NCBI RefSeq assembly: GCF_022711995.1
Contig: NZ_JALAHI010000041.1
Location: 1 to 64,000 of the forward strand
Length of the DNA: 64,000 bases
Source: Enterococcus sp.
GTDB taxonomy: Bacteria; Bacillota; Bacilli; Lactobacillales; Enterococcaceae
Direction: 5' to 3'
Every line of letters begins with the position of its first letter. Position 1 is the stretch's first letter. Positions 8,523 to 16,788 of the stretch are shown here, one piece after another. Under the pieces are notes generated by a model. It saw nothing but the letters and a program-made list of their open reading frames with translations. It was not told where the DNA came from and ran no database searches. Both the position numbers and the translations under genes were made by a program.

Positions 8523-10637
8523 CTAGCGGTCTTTTTTCACCCAAATACCTTCAGAGGTTGGTTCAATCATCAAGTTTGATTCAGGAGCCAGCTGACACTC
8601 TACGTTTCCATCCCTCAATGTAACGCGTAATTCTTCCCCTTGGTAAGAAAGCTGAAAGGCTAGTTCGGTTATTTCTTTTGGTAAGTGATTGGTCAAGCGA
8701 ATGCCGTCATCATAATAAAGACCAGCAAATCCATAAATCAAACTTAGCCAGCTACCTCCCATGTTCGCTGCGTGAATGCCATCGACGACGTTTTTTTGCA
8801 GATCGGTCAAATCCATTAATGCGGTATCCATGAAGTAGCGATACGCTTTTTCTGTTTCTCCGATGCGGCTGGCCATCACACTAAAAATCGAACGGGACAG
8901 AGAAGAATCATGGGTAGTGACTTTTTCATAATACTGATAATCTTTCCTTAATTGATCAAGAGTGAAATCGCCGGTATAAAGCATTTGCGCCAATACGGTA
9001 TCCGCTTGTTTGCAGACTTGATGTTTGTAAATAATCATCGGATGATAATGCAGCAATAAGGGATAGTTGTCGGCTGGTGTTTCTTCAAAAGGCCAGACCG
9101 ATTGTTCAAGAAAATCATCATCTTGCTTAGTCAGTCCTCGAGCCTCATCATAACCGAAATACATGAGGTCTGCGGCTTGTTGCCACTGATCGATCCGCTC
9201 CGTATTCTTTTCGTATCGTTTCGCTAGTTCAACAGCATAATACAAATTGTTTTGGGCCATCTTATTGGTATAAAAGTTATTGTTGACCAATGCACTGTAC
9301 TCATCTGGTCCGGTGACCCCATTGATACAAAAAGCAGGTTTGCCGTTCTTTTCAATGAAATCACCATAGCTCAGCCAAAATTTTGCCGTTTCAAAAACGA
9401 CGTCACTGCCGATTTCTTCAATAAAGCGGGCATCTCCTGTGACCCGTTCATAGAGTTGAAAGGCATAGACGATATCACCATTGATATGCAGTTGTGCCGT
9501 GCCGGCAGGATAATAAGCACTTGTTTCTTGGCCATCAATGGTGCGCCAGGCAAATAGTGCGCCCTCTTGGCTTAGTTCTTGTGCACGTTTTTGCGCTTGC
9601 GGTAAAATATTCGCTCGATAGGTAAGCAATGCTTTCGCCGTGTCTGGATTGGTGTAGGTAAAAAATGGCAGCAAATACATTTCCGTATCCCAGAAATAAT
9701 GGCCTTCATACCCTTCACCTGTTAACCCTTTAGCTGCAAAATTGGTTCTGCCATCACGTCCTGCCCCCTGATTCAAGTGAAAGAGATTGAAACGGATCCC
9801 TTTTTGTAATTCTTGATCACCCGTGATCTGGATATCACTTGTTGCCCAAAACTGCTGATAACTTTGCCGCTGTTCGGCAACAAATGTTTCAAAATCAACC
9901 GCTTCTTGATAAAAGGGTGCCCCTTTTGCTTCTTGTAAACGCAGTTGAAAAATCGTCGTTAGGGATTCTCCAGATTGGATTTGCCCCTCGCCGCCTATCA
10001 CTCGAATCGCCAGTTTTTTTTGACTATGAGGGGCTGTCCAAATGGCATAGTCCCCCTGCTCTTCTTTCAGCAGCTGATGTTCTTTGTTGGCTACCCGAGG
10101 ATCCTCTGTTTGATTGACGGAAAACCGCTGATCCAATGGATGAGAAACAGTGATCGGCTCTGGGAAATTGGCATTTTTGATTGTGTAACGACAGACATAA
10201 AATTCGTTACGGGTCATGGAGGCAAAAGATTGCATTTCAAGATCAAAGATTTTTCCTAATGGGGTTTCTACGTGGTAAGACTCATGAAGGATGCCTTCTG
10301 CCATATCTAATGTCAACTGGATTTGTTCCGTCTGCCACACGCTGTCCGTCGACTGCTCTTCTCCGATACTTAAAGCAAGGCCTCGCAGATTAGGTAATTT
10401 GCAGATGGTTTGATGTTCTTTGGCATAGCCATAAGCCCATTCGCCGTATTGGATTGGTTCACTGTCAAAAAAGCCATTGACAAAAGCCCCGGGATTACCG
10501 GGATAGTTGGTGTTCACTTTAAGGGGATGCCCTGCTCGCACACCGATTTGACCATTTCCCACAGCAAACAGCGTTTCTAAATATTCCGGTGTCTGATGAG
10601 AAAGTTCTTGTGCCTGCAATAAAAATGTTTTATCCAT
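8523..10637 (-). CDS. GH65 family disaccharide phosphorylase
   Basis: 704-residue protein of glycoside hydrolase family 65, a bit shorter than the usual 750-790. The N-terminal beta-sandwich (about 1-250) is followed by an (alpha/alpha)6 barrel with HYFWDTEMYLLPFF and, near the middle, NGVTGPDEYSALVNNN, which holds the general-acid glutamate. The C-terminal beta domain ends near 700. Members phosphorolyse alpha-glucosides such as maltose, trehalose, kojibiose or nigerose to beta-glucose 1-phosphate and a sugar. Which one cannot be told here. No beta-phosphoglucomutase gene, the frequent partner, is adjacent. GGAGGAG precedes the start. It appears monocistronic. Confidence 0.85.
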   Translation of the reverse strand: MDKTFLLQAQELSHQTPEYLETLFAVGNGQIGVRAGHPLKVNTNYPGNPGAFVNGFFDSEPIQYGEWAYGYAKEHQTICKLPNLRGLALSIGEEQSTDSVWQTEQIQLTLDMAEGILHESYHVETPLGKIFDLEMQSFASMTRNEFYVCRYTIKNANFPEPITVSHPLDQRFSVNQTEDPRVANKEHQLLKEEQGDYAIWTAPHSQKKLAIRVIGGEGQIQSGESLTTIFQLRLQEAKGAPFYQEAVDFETFVAEQRQSYQQFWATSDIQITGDQELQKGIRFNLFHLNQGAGRDGRTNFAAKGLTGEGYEGHYFWDTEMYLLPFFTYTNPDTAKALLTYRANILPQAQKRAQELSQEGALFAWRTIDGQETSAYYPAGTAQLHINGDIVYAFQLYERVTGDARFIEEIGSDVVFETAKFWLSYGDFIEKNGKPAFCINGVTGPDEYSALVNNNFYTNKMAQNNLYYAVELAKRYEKNTERIDQWQQAADLMYFGYDEARGLTKQDDDFLEQSVWPFEETPADNYPLLLHYHPMIIYKHQVCKQADTVLAQMLYTGDFTLDQLRKDYQYYEKVTTHDSSLSRSIFSVMASRIGETEKAYRYFMDTALMDLTDLQKNVVDGIHAANMGGSWLSLIYGFAGLYYDDGIRLTNHLPKEITELAFQLSYQGEELRVTLRDGNVECQLAPESNLMIEPTSEGIWVKKDR

Positions 10638-10790
10638 CTCTGTTCGTCTCCTCCGCTTTTTTCTTTCAGTTCTATCCTACACTACTAAACACCCCTTGCA
10701 AAGGATCCGACTTCAGCGAGGATGGGCATCTACTTTGGTTCTTCTGAGAGAGTATGGTACCATGAAACAAACTTGAAAGAAGGCGATTAC

Positions 10791-12005
10791 TTGGATTTAT
10801 GGCTAACAAATATTCGAATGGAAACAAGCTACATCAAAGAAAATGGCTGGACCTCTGGCAGCCGAACCAAACGGGTGGCAATTGGGATCAGTGAGGAAAA
10901 AATTGCCGAGATCCTTCCCATGGAGGAATGGAAAAACACGACAGAAGCAACTGTTATCGATGGCCAAGACCAGTTATTACTACCCGGCTTGATCGAAAAA
11001 CATTGCCATTTGGATAAAAGCAAATTAGGAACCCCTTGGCGGCCGGTCACACCGGCAGCCAACTTAGTCGAACGTTTTGAAACAGAGATTCCTCAATTGG
11101 ATGCATTGCCCCTTTCGATTAAAGAACGGGCACAACAATTGATCGATTTGGAATTGCCTCATGGTGTCGTGTCCTTTCGTTCCCATATTGACATTGAACC
11201 AATGACTGGCTTGCGCTATTTTGAAGCCATCACTGACTTATTAGCAGACAAGCCCTTTGCTTCAGAACTAGTCCTCTTCCCCCAACATGGGTTATTGCGA
11301 TCCGATGCGGTCACATTGATTGAAGAAGCACTAGCCACAGGCAAAGCATCCTTCATCGGCGGGGTTGATCCTTATACATTGGATCAAGATTACCAGCAAT
11401 CATTGAAAACAACCTTTGAACTGGCAAAAAAAGGCAATGTTGGCATTGACATTCATCTGCATGATCGCAAAGAAGCTGGTCGTGCAACCATCAAAGAAAT
11501 CATTCGGCTGACCAAAGAATCTGCCATGGCAGGAAATGTCTTCATCAGCCATGCCTTCGGCTTAAATGATTTTGAAGGTGCTGAACGTGAGGAAGTTTTT
11601 CAGGCATTGGCAGATTTGGACATTCATATCGTTTCAAGTATTCCCATCAGTCAGGGAACGATTCCTCCCCTTAAAGAATTACAAAGTTATGGGGTTGCCG
11701 TCCACATTGGCTGCGACAATATTTATGATTCCTGGTCCTCACTGGGTGACGGCTCCTTGCAAGAAAAGCTTGCTCGTTATTTAGAGATTTTTGGTATTCA
11801 ATCCCAAGAAGCATTGACTCAAGCATTAGGTCTGGTAACAGATGGCAGAGTGCCATTAGACCAAGAAGGAAATCAAAAATGGCCAAAAGTTGGCGATTCT
11901 GCTGATTTTCTCTTGACCCCTGTTTCTTCAACGGCTGAATTTGTCGCCCGCAAAGGTCACGTCAGCTGCAGTTTCTTCAAAGGACAACCAATCTACAAAG
12001 CATAA
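10791..12005 (+). CDS. Amidohydrolase, cytosine-deaminase-like
   Basis: About 404-residue metal-dependent hydrolase of the amidohydrolase superfamily. Metal-site motifs are EKHCHLDKS (near residue 70), DIHLHDRKEAG, FISHAFG and HIGCDNIYDSW. The set resembles CodA-type cytosine/isocytosine deaminases and related aminohydrolases, which act on ring or linear amidines in the cytoplasm. I chose the TTG at 10791 because AAGAAGG stands 7 bases before it and the product then starts MDLWLTNIRMETSY like its relatives; an ATG at 10722 is in frame but poorly placed. It is transcribed alone, divergent from the GH65 gene, and ends in a strong terminator. The true substrate is unknown. Confidence 0.82.
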   Translation: MDLWLTNIRMETSYIKENGWTSGSRTKRVAIGISEEKIAEILPMEEWKNTTEATVIDGQDQLLLPGLIEKHCHLDKSKLGTPWRPVTPAANLVERFETEIPQLDALPLSIKERAQQLIDLELPHGVVSFRSHIDIEPMTGLRYFEAITDLLADKPFASELVLFPQHGLLRSDAVTLIEEALATGKASFIGGVDPYTLDQDYQQSLKTTFELAKKGNVGIDIHLHDRKEAGRATIKEIIRLTKESAMAGNVFISHAFGLNDFEGAEREEVFQALADLDIHIVSSIPISQGTIPPLKELQSYGVAVHIGCDNIYDSWSSLGDGSLQEKLARYLEIFGIQSQEALTQALGLVTDGRVPLDQEGNQKWPKVGDSADFLLTPVSSTAEFVARKGHVSCSFFKGQPIYKA

Positions 12006-12020
12006 CCAATGATTGCTGAC

Positions 12021-12065
12021 AAAAAAAGCCGATTTGCTACAGGAATGTAGGAAATCGGCTTTTTA
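12021..12065 (+). terminator. Intrinsic terminator after the amidohydrolase
   Basis: AAAAAAAGCCGATTT and AAATCGGCTTTTT form a long stem with an inner CTACA/TGTAG pair. The A-run on the left allows some function in the reverse direction. Confidence 0.85.
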
Positions 12066-12120
12066 CGAATCAATGGTTGCACAAAAAATGATTCGGTTAC
12101 CACTCTTTTGCTAATTTTGC

Positions 12121-12149
12121 TTGACGCTGATCCGATTATTCGGTTTACT
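12121..12149 (+). promoter_or_regulatory. Possible promoter of the aldo/keto reductase gene
   Basis: TTGACG and TTTACT are spaced by 17 bases, 32 bases before the ATG. The spacer and flank hold short CCGA/TCGG repeats. The -10 is only a partial match. Confidence 0.35.
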
Positions 12150-12180
12150 TATGATAACGAATACAAAAAAGTGAGGGATT

Positions 12181-13182
12181 ATGATGTACACTGCAAATAC
12201 CCACAGATACGAAAGCATGACTTACAATCGCGTTGGTCATTCTGGTTTAAAACTCCCCGCGATTTCATTAGGTCTATGGCACAACTTCGGTGATACGGAT
12301 CCAATCGCCAAACAACGGGAAACAGTCTTAGGCGCCTTTGATCTAGGCATTACCCATTTTGATTTGGCCAACAACTATGGTCCTCCTGCAGGATCAGCAG
12401 AAAAGAATTTCGGCCGTATTTTAAAAGAGGACTTACAGGCTTATCGGGATGAATTGATCATTTCATCAAAAGCTGGTTACTATATGTGGCCGGGCCCCTA
12501 TGGCGAATGGGGTTCTAAGAAGAATCTGATCGCCAGCTGCGATCAAAGTCTGCAGCGCTTAGGGCTGGATTATGTCGATATTTTTTATCACCATCGGCCA
12601 GATCCAGACACACCATTGGCAGAAACGGCTCATGCGCTGGATTTGTTAGTCCGGCAAGGAAAAGCTCTCTATGTTGGCGTGTCCAATTATTCTGCAGAAC
12701 AGACAAAAGAAATCGCCAAAATTCTGAAAGAACAACGAACGCCTTTCATCATTCATCAACCTCGTTACAATATGTTTGATCGTTGGATCGAAGATGGGTT
12801 AACGACAGTATTAGAAGAGGAAGGATTAGGCGCAATCGTCTTTAGCCCTCTGGCGCAGGGATTATTGACTGATCGTTATCTGCATGGCATTCCCGAAGAC
12901 TCCCGCGCGCATCGCTCGGATAGTCCCTTTTTGACAGAAGAACGGGTCGCCCCTACACTGAATGTTGTGAAACAGTTAAATGAAGTGGCTCAAGAGCGCG
13001 GACAAAGCTTAGCAGAAATGGCATTGGCTTGGCTGTTGCGACAAGAAACGGTTGCCAGCGTATTGATTGGTGCCTCTCGTTTGAGCCAGTTGCAAGCGAA
13101 TGTCCGAGCTTTGGACCAATTAACTTTTTCTGCTAATGAACTAAAAAAGATCGACGAAATTTTAGCGCTTTTAAAGAAATAA
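12181..13182 (+). CDS. Aldo/keto reductase (YghZ-like)
   Basis: 333-residue NADPH-dependent aldo/keto reductase. The catalytic tetrad is visible: Asp and Tyr in FDLANNYGPP, Lys in LIISSKAGYYMWPG and His in IFYHHRPDP. Length and the GPPAGSAEKNFGRIL stretch match the YghZ/L-glyceraldehyde 3-phosphate reductase branch, which detoxifies aldehydes such as methylglyoxal. A GAGGG site stands close to the doubled ATGATG start; the second ATG has the better spacing. It is a single-gene unit between terminators. The physiological substrate is not certain. Confidence 0.9.
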   Translation: MMYTANTHRYESMTYNRVGHSGLKLPAISLGLWHNFGDTDPIAKQRETVLGAFDLGITHFDLANNYGPPAGSAEKNFGRILKEDLQAYRDELIISSKAGYYMWPGPYGEWGSKKNLIASCDQSLQRLGLDYVDIFYHHRPDPDTPLAETAHALDLLVRQGKALYVGVSNYSAEQTKEIAKILKEQRTPFIIHQPRYNMFDRWIEDGLTTVLEEEGLGAIVFSPLAQGLLTDRYLHGIPEDSRAHRSDSPFLTEERVAPTLNVVKQLNEVAQERGQSLAEMALAWLLRQETVASVLIGASRLSQLQANVRALDQLTFSANELKKIDEILALLKK

Positions 13183-13266
13183 GTGTTTGATTTTGCTCAC
13201 TATCCTTTTCCGTTGGGGAATCATTGCCCCCATTGAGTAAGAGGCGGAAGCTTCATTTTAAACAAC

Positions 13267-13353
13267 AAAGAAACCAAACGACCGTAGGATGTATTGTCCA
13301 GAAGCTATCAATGCTTCGGTACAATCACTCTCGCGTTCGTTTGGTTCTTTTTT
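13267..13353. terminator. Large bidirectional hairpin between convergent genes
   Basis: The outer arms AAAGAAACCAAACGA and TCGTTTGGTTCTTTTTT pair with one bulge. The 55-base interior forms a second stem (ATTGT...GAAGC with GCTTC...ACAAT). It lies between the convergent reductase and ROK genes and has A- and T-runs for both directions. Confidence 0.7.
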
Positions 13354-13373
13354 GCTACATTTTTTGCTGCATT

Positions 13374-14246
13374 TTAGTTGATTGATTCTTTTTGCCAATC
13401 AATGGCTAATTGCAGGCAGCCTTTGATGCCACTTTCATTCACTAGTTGCCATGGAACAATATACTCTTCTACGCTTGGAATCGAAACGTAGCCCCCTAGT
13501 TCCAACAAAAATTGTTCTCTGATTTTTGACAGCAAGTGGGTTTGATTCATGACACCACCACCTAAAATAATCTTATCCGGTACAAAGGACAATGTATAAT
13601 TGACCAATGCTTGCGCTATATAATAGGCTTGCAGCTCCCATACAGGATGATTTTCTGGAAGGGTCTCTCCCTTTTGCCCCGTTCGTGCTTCGATGGAAGG
13701 ACCGGCAGCCAGCCCTTCAAAGCAATCCTGATGATAGGGACAAGTGCCGACATACGAATCCTCTGGGTGCCGTTTGATCCGGATATGCCCCATTTCAGGA
13801 TGAGATTTACCTTGGAATAACTGGTTATTCACAATTACGCCAGCACCGATCCCAGTCCCCACCGTCAGATAAATACAAGTATCACAGTCTTGAGCAGCCC
13901 CTTTTTTTAATTCCCCATAGGCTGCTGCATTGACATCTGTTGTCCAAACCATTGGAATCGGATAGCGTTGTTTTAACGTCCCCAAAAAGTCAAAATTTTG
14001 CCATCCCACTTTAGGTGTTGCCAAAACATGTCCATAGTTGGCTTGTGTTGGATCCAATCCGATTGGGCCAAAGCTGCCGATCCCCATCGCGGCTAGCTCA
14101 TACCTATCAAAAAATCGGAAAATTTCGGTCAGTGTTTCTGCGGGTTCTCCCGTAGCAATTCGCTGTGAAGCAATAATCTTCCCTTCTTGATCCGCTACGG
14201 CACAGTTCATTTTTGTTCCGCCTGCTTCTATGCCTCCATACATCAT
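13374..14246 (-). CDS. ROK-family fructokinase/mannokinase
   Basis: 290-residue sugar kinase. The ATP motif GGIEAGGTKMNCAV is at the N-terminus, the catalytic Asp is in WTTDVNAAAYGE, and a zinc site is formed by HPEMGHIRIKRH and the Cys-His-Cys run in GTCPYHQDCFEGLAAGP. This is the ScrK/GmuE subgroup, which phosphorylates fructose and often mannose at C6. As the last gene after GH125, GH76 and the importer, the likely job is mannose to mannose 6-phosphate. It lies 9 bases after GH125. GmuE in Bacillus mannan use plays the same part. Confidence 0.88.
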   Translation of the reverse strand: MMYGGIEAGGTKMNCAVADQEGKIIASQRIATGEPAETLTEIFRFFDRYELAAMGIGSFGPIGLDPTQANYGHVLATPKVGWQNFDFLGTLKQRYPIPMVWTTDVNAAAYGELKKGAAQDCDTCIYLTVGTGIGAGVIVNNQLFQGKSHPEMGHIRIKRHPEDSYVGTCPYHQDCFEGLAAGPSIEARTGQKGETLPENHPVWELQAYYIAQALVNYTLSFVPDKIILGGGVMNQTHLLSKIREQFLLELGGYVSIPSVEEYIVPWQLVNESGIKGCLQLAIDWQKESIN

Positions 14247-14255
14247 TGACTATCC

Positions 14256-15545
14256 CTACTTTTCTACTCGAATATCGAAGTAATCCATCACAAGTTCACA
14301 AAACATCATATTTGCCCAAGAAAACCACTCACGAGTGTAATCTGTTGGATCATTGACATTGATGCCTTCATGCATCAAATGCGTTCCTGCATCAATCGAC
14401 ACTAATTGGTCTAAGATGTGGGCTTTTTCTTCTTTGTTTGGTGTCGTCAATCCAGTCATCGCCATCGCGATCGGCCAAACAAAATTATGCGGTGTATGAG
14501 ATGACCCGATACCACTAGCAAATTCCCCTTGATAGTAATAAGGATTTTCGTCACTTAAAAGCGTTTTTCTAGTAGCCAGATACGTTGGATCGTCTACAGT
14601 GCCATACCCTAGATAAGGTGCTGAAATTAGGTTCGGTACGTTACTGTCGTCCATGACAGAGGCATTGCCTAGCCCATCCACTTCATAGGCATAGATCGTT
14701 TCACCAGCCTGATTCGTTGTATATGCATATTTTTCGATCCCGGCTTGAATCTCTTGCTTTAAATCAGCTGCCTCGGTCACTAACGCTGGCTCATCTAAAA
14801 TGTCGGAGAAAATTTGCTCAAGATAACCTAAAACCACGACAGCGAACATATTTGACGGAACCAAATAGCCATAGACACAAGCATCGTCACTTGGACGAAA
14901 TCCTGACCAAGTCATCCCGGTCTTAGCAACTGGAGTGCCTTTGCCGGCGAACTTCAGCGTATCTTCTTGGCGTTCTGTTTGGCGTTCAAATTGATAAGGC
15001 GATTGTTCATGGTCTTGTTCTGTCCGAAAGACAGTTAGGACTTTTTTGATCCCTTCAACAAAATTTTCGTCAAAGTGATCGGTACGTCCGGTGTTTTTAT
15101 AAAGCAGATAGGCTAACTGGATCGGATAGCACAGTGAATCGATCTCATATTTCCGTTCCCAGATCCAGCCGTTCATTTCGGTTAGATCATCTTGGTGTCC
15201 GGCAAAATTTTCTGTTTCATTAAAGGCATTGGCGTAAGGATCAATAGTGATAAACATAAATTGTTTTTTGACTAATCCGGCAATCATATCAGACAGTTCT
15301 TGATCCTCTTTTGCTAAACACAGATACGGACGGACTTGAGCGGTTGAGTCCCGCAGCCACATCGCTGGAATATCACCTGTCAAAACAAAGGTACTGCCAT
15401 CTTCTTGTTTCTTCACTGTGGTTAATACGGTATTGGCAAATGCCGCATTAAAGTTTTCCGCCCAATTTGCATGGTCTTCGCCACAAAGCAACGTGATTTT
15501 TTCCATAAAGTTCTTAATTACATTCGGTATTTCGCTGTATCCCAT
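14256..15545 (-). CDS. GH125 exo-alpha-1,6-mannosidase
   Basis: 429-residue member of glycoside hydrolase family 125, recognised by GDIPAMWLRDSTAQVRPYL near residues 57-75 and SSHTPHNFVWPIAMAMTG further on. The family is metal-independent and inverting, and removes mannose from alpha-1,6-linked chains. There is no signal peptide, so it works on imported oligosaccharides in the cytoplasm. GAGGGG stands 8 bases before the ATG. The adjacent GH76 would cut the same chains internally, and the ROK kinase would phosphorylate the mannose released. Confidence 0.9.
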   Translation of the reverse strand: MGYSEIPNVIKNFMEKITLLCGEDHANWAENFNAAFANTVLTTVKKQEDGSTFVLTGDIPAMWLRDSTAQVRPYLCLAKEDQELSDMIAGLVKKQFMFITIDPYANAFNETENFAGHQDDLTEMNGWIWERKYEIDSLCYPIQLAYLLYKNTGRTDHFDENFVEGIKKVLTVFRTEQDHEQSPYQFERQTERQEDTLKFAGKGTPVAKTGMTWSGFRPSDDACVYGYLVPSNMFAVVVLGYLEQIFSDILDEPALVTEAADLKQEIQAGIEKYAYTTNQAGETIYAYEVDGLGNASVMDDSNVPNLISAPYLGYGTVDDPTYLATRKTLLSDENPYYYQGEFASGIGSSHTPHNFVWPIAMAMTGLTTPNKEEKAHILDQLVSIDAGTHLMHEGINVNDPTDYTREWFSWANMMFCELVMDYFDIRVEK

Positions 15546-15744
15546 CTTCTTTTCCCCTCTTACAAAGAAGAGCTGACAAAAGTAGCCAAAGCTGCGGGGC
15601 TTTCTGCGAAAAGCTTCATTTGAGGATCTAGGCTATTGAGTCCCCACCCTTTACCTGATTTCCTAAGAATGAACCAACCTTCGCTGATCTTGAAGATCTG
15701 CTGCCAGTCCTTTCGCTTTGGCTACTGATGTTTCTCTTCAAACT
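15546..15744. other. Structured intergenic gap with a possible gene remnant
   Basis: The gap between GH76 and GH125 holds several inverted repeats, including GATCTT/AAGATC and AAGCT/AGCTT arms in the minus-strand RNA. One minus-strand frame stays open for 53 codons (it reads KISEGWFILRKSGKGWGL in part) and ends just before the GH125 ribosome site. It has no start codon. It could be a gene scar or an RNA-stability element that sets the ratio of the two enzymes. Confidence 0.35.
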
Positions 15745-16788
15745 TTAAATGATTGCGGCACTTTCTAATGCCATGACCCCTGATAATTGGTCAGACAAGA
15801 AAACACTAGCTGGTATTTCTGCGACTAACCAGTCTCGGTAAGCTAAAAAGTGTTCTTCTTTCTGGCTGTGCGCTAATAAAAGGTTACAGCTAGATGCTAC
15901 AAATTCTTTGATAAACGCAACATCAAGTGCTTCTTTTTCCGCTTCCTTTACAAGCAAGTTTAAGTAACGGTATTCGATGCCTTTGAACAATCCGATGTCG
16001 CCACCGTCTCCTTCATCGTTGAACACGCCGCCTTTAGCGATAACGTCAAAGGAAGTTTTGGCACAAGTGATTGCATCTTTCAGATATGACACGTCTTTTG
16101 TCACATGATAAAACTCAATCAATGCGCCAATATAGACCCCTTGGTTGTAAGTAAATTGCCATTGGACATCGATTTTTCCGTCACCATTTCGATTGATGCC
16201 ATCTTCAACAAATTGAGTGTCTGGCTGTACCAAATATTTTTTCATCCACTCCAAGGTTTGCCGACTTGTTGTCAAATAGCGTTCATTGGCTTCAATTTGA
16301 TACAGACGTAATGCTAGAATAATAATTGGTGCATTTACTGGCGTATTCTTATAATCTAATTGCGTGCGTTTCCAAGCAAATCCGCCATTCATATGGTCAT
16401 TCCAAGCAGTATCAAAAATATCCAGACAAACTTCCCGGGCGTCAGCTAGATATTCCTCTTTCTTAGTCAATTCATACAAACGTAATCCAGCTAGCGCGTT
16501 CCACAACATGTCATCATAAAATTCGTGCAGCAATGTGTTGTGATTTCTTGCTTTATTGTAATGATAGGTTTCTTCTGCTTGCTGCAAGTAAGCCGTATCC
16601 TTGGTTCGCAGGTACGCATCAATACGTACATCCACTAAATGCGCGATCCACCAGTAATTGAAGGTTTCATTTTCTTTCTCATCCCGCAATGGATAAACAT
16701 TGTTCATAAATTGTTCTTTGTTGTCTGTTTGATAGAAATAATCGATACTTGCTTGGGCAAGATCGGCATATTTGTTAAAATCGGTCAT
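15745..16788 (-). CDS. GH76 endo-alpha-1,6-mannanase
   Basis: 347-residue (alpha/alpha)6-barrel enzyme of family 76. The diagnostic aspartate pair is in EFYDDMLWNALAGLRLYE (Asp92, Asp93). Other family marks are NGGFAWKR and QFTYNQGVYIGALIEFY. These enzymes cut the alpha-1,6 backbone of yeast cell-wall mannan by a retaining mechanism. No signal peptide is present, so it is probably cytoplasmic and handles imported mannooligosaccharides rather than whole mannan. The ATG overlaps the stop of the binding-protein gene (ATGA). Confidence 0.88.
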   Translation of the reverse strand: MTDFNKYADLAQASIDYFYQTDNKEQFMNNVYPLRDEKENETFNYWWIAHLVDVRIDAYLRTKDTAYLQQAEETYHYNKARNHNTLLHEFYDDMLWNALAGLRLYELTKKEEYLADAREVCLDIFDTAWNDHMNGGFAWKRTQLDYKNTPVNAPIIILALRLYQIEANERYLTTSRQTLEWMKKYLVQPDTQFVEDGINRNGDGKIDVQWQFTYNQGVYIGALIEFYHVTKDVSYLKDAITCAKTSFDVIAKGGVFNDEGDGGDIGLFKGIEYRYLNLLVKEAEKEALDVAFIKEFVASSCNLLLAHSQKEEHFLAYRDWLVAEIPASVFLSDQLSGVMALESAAII

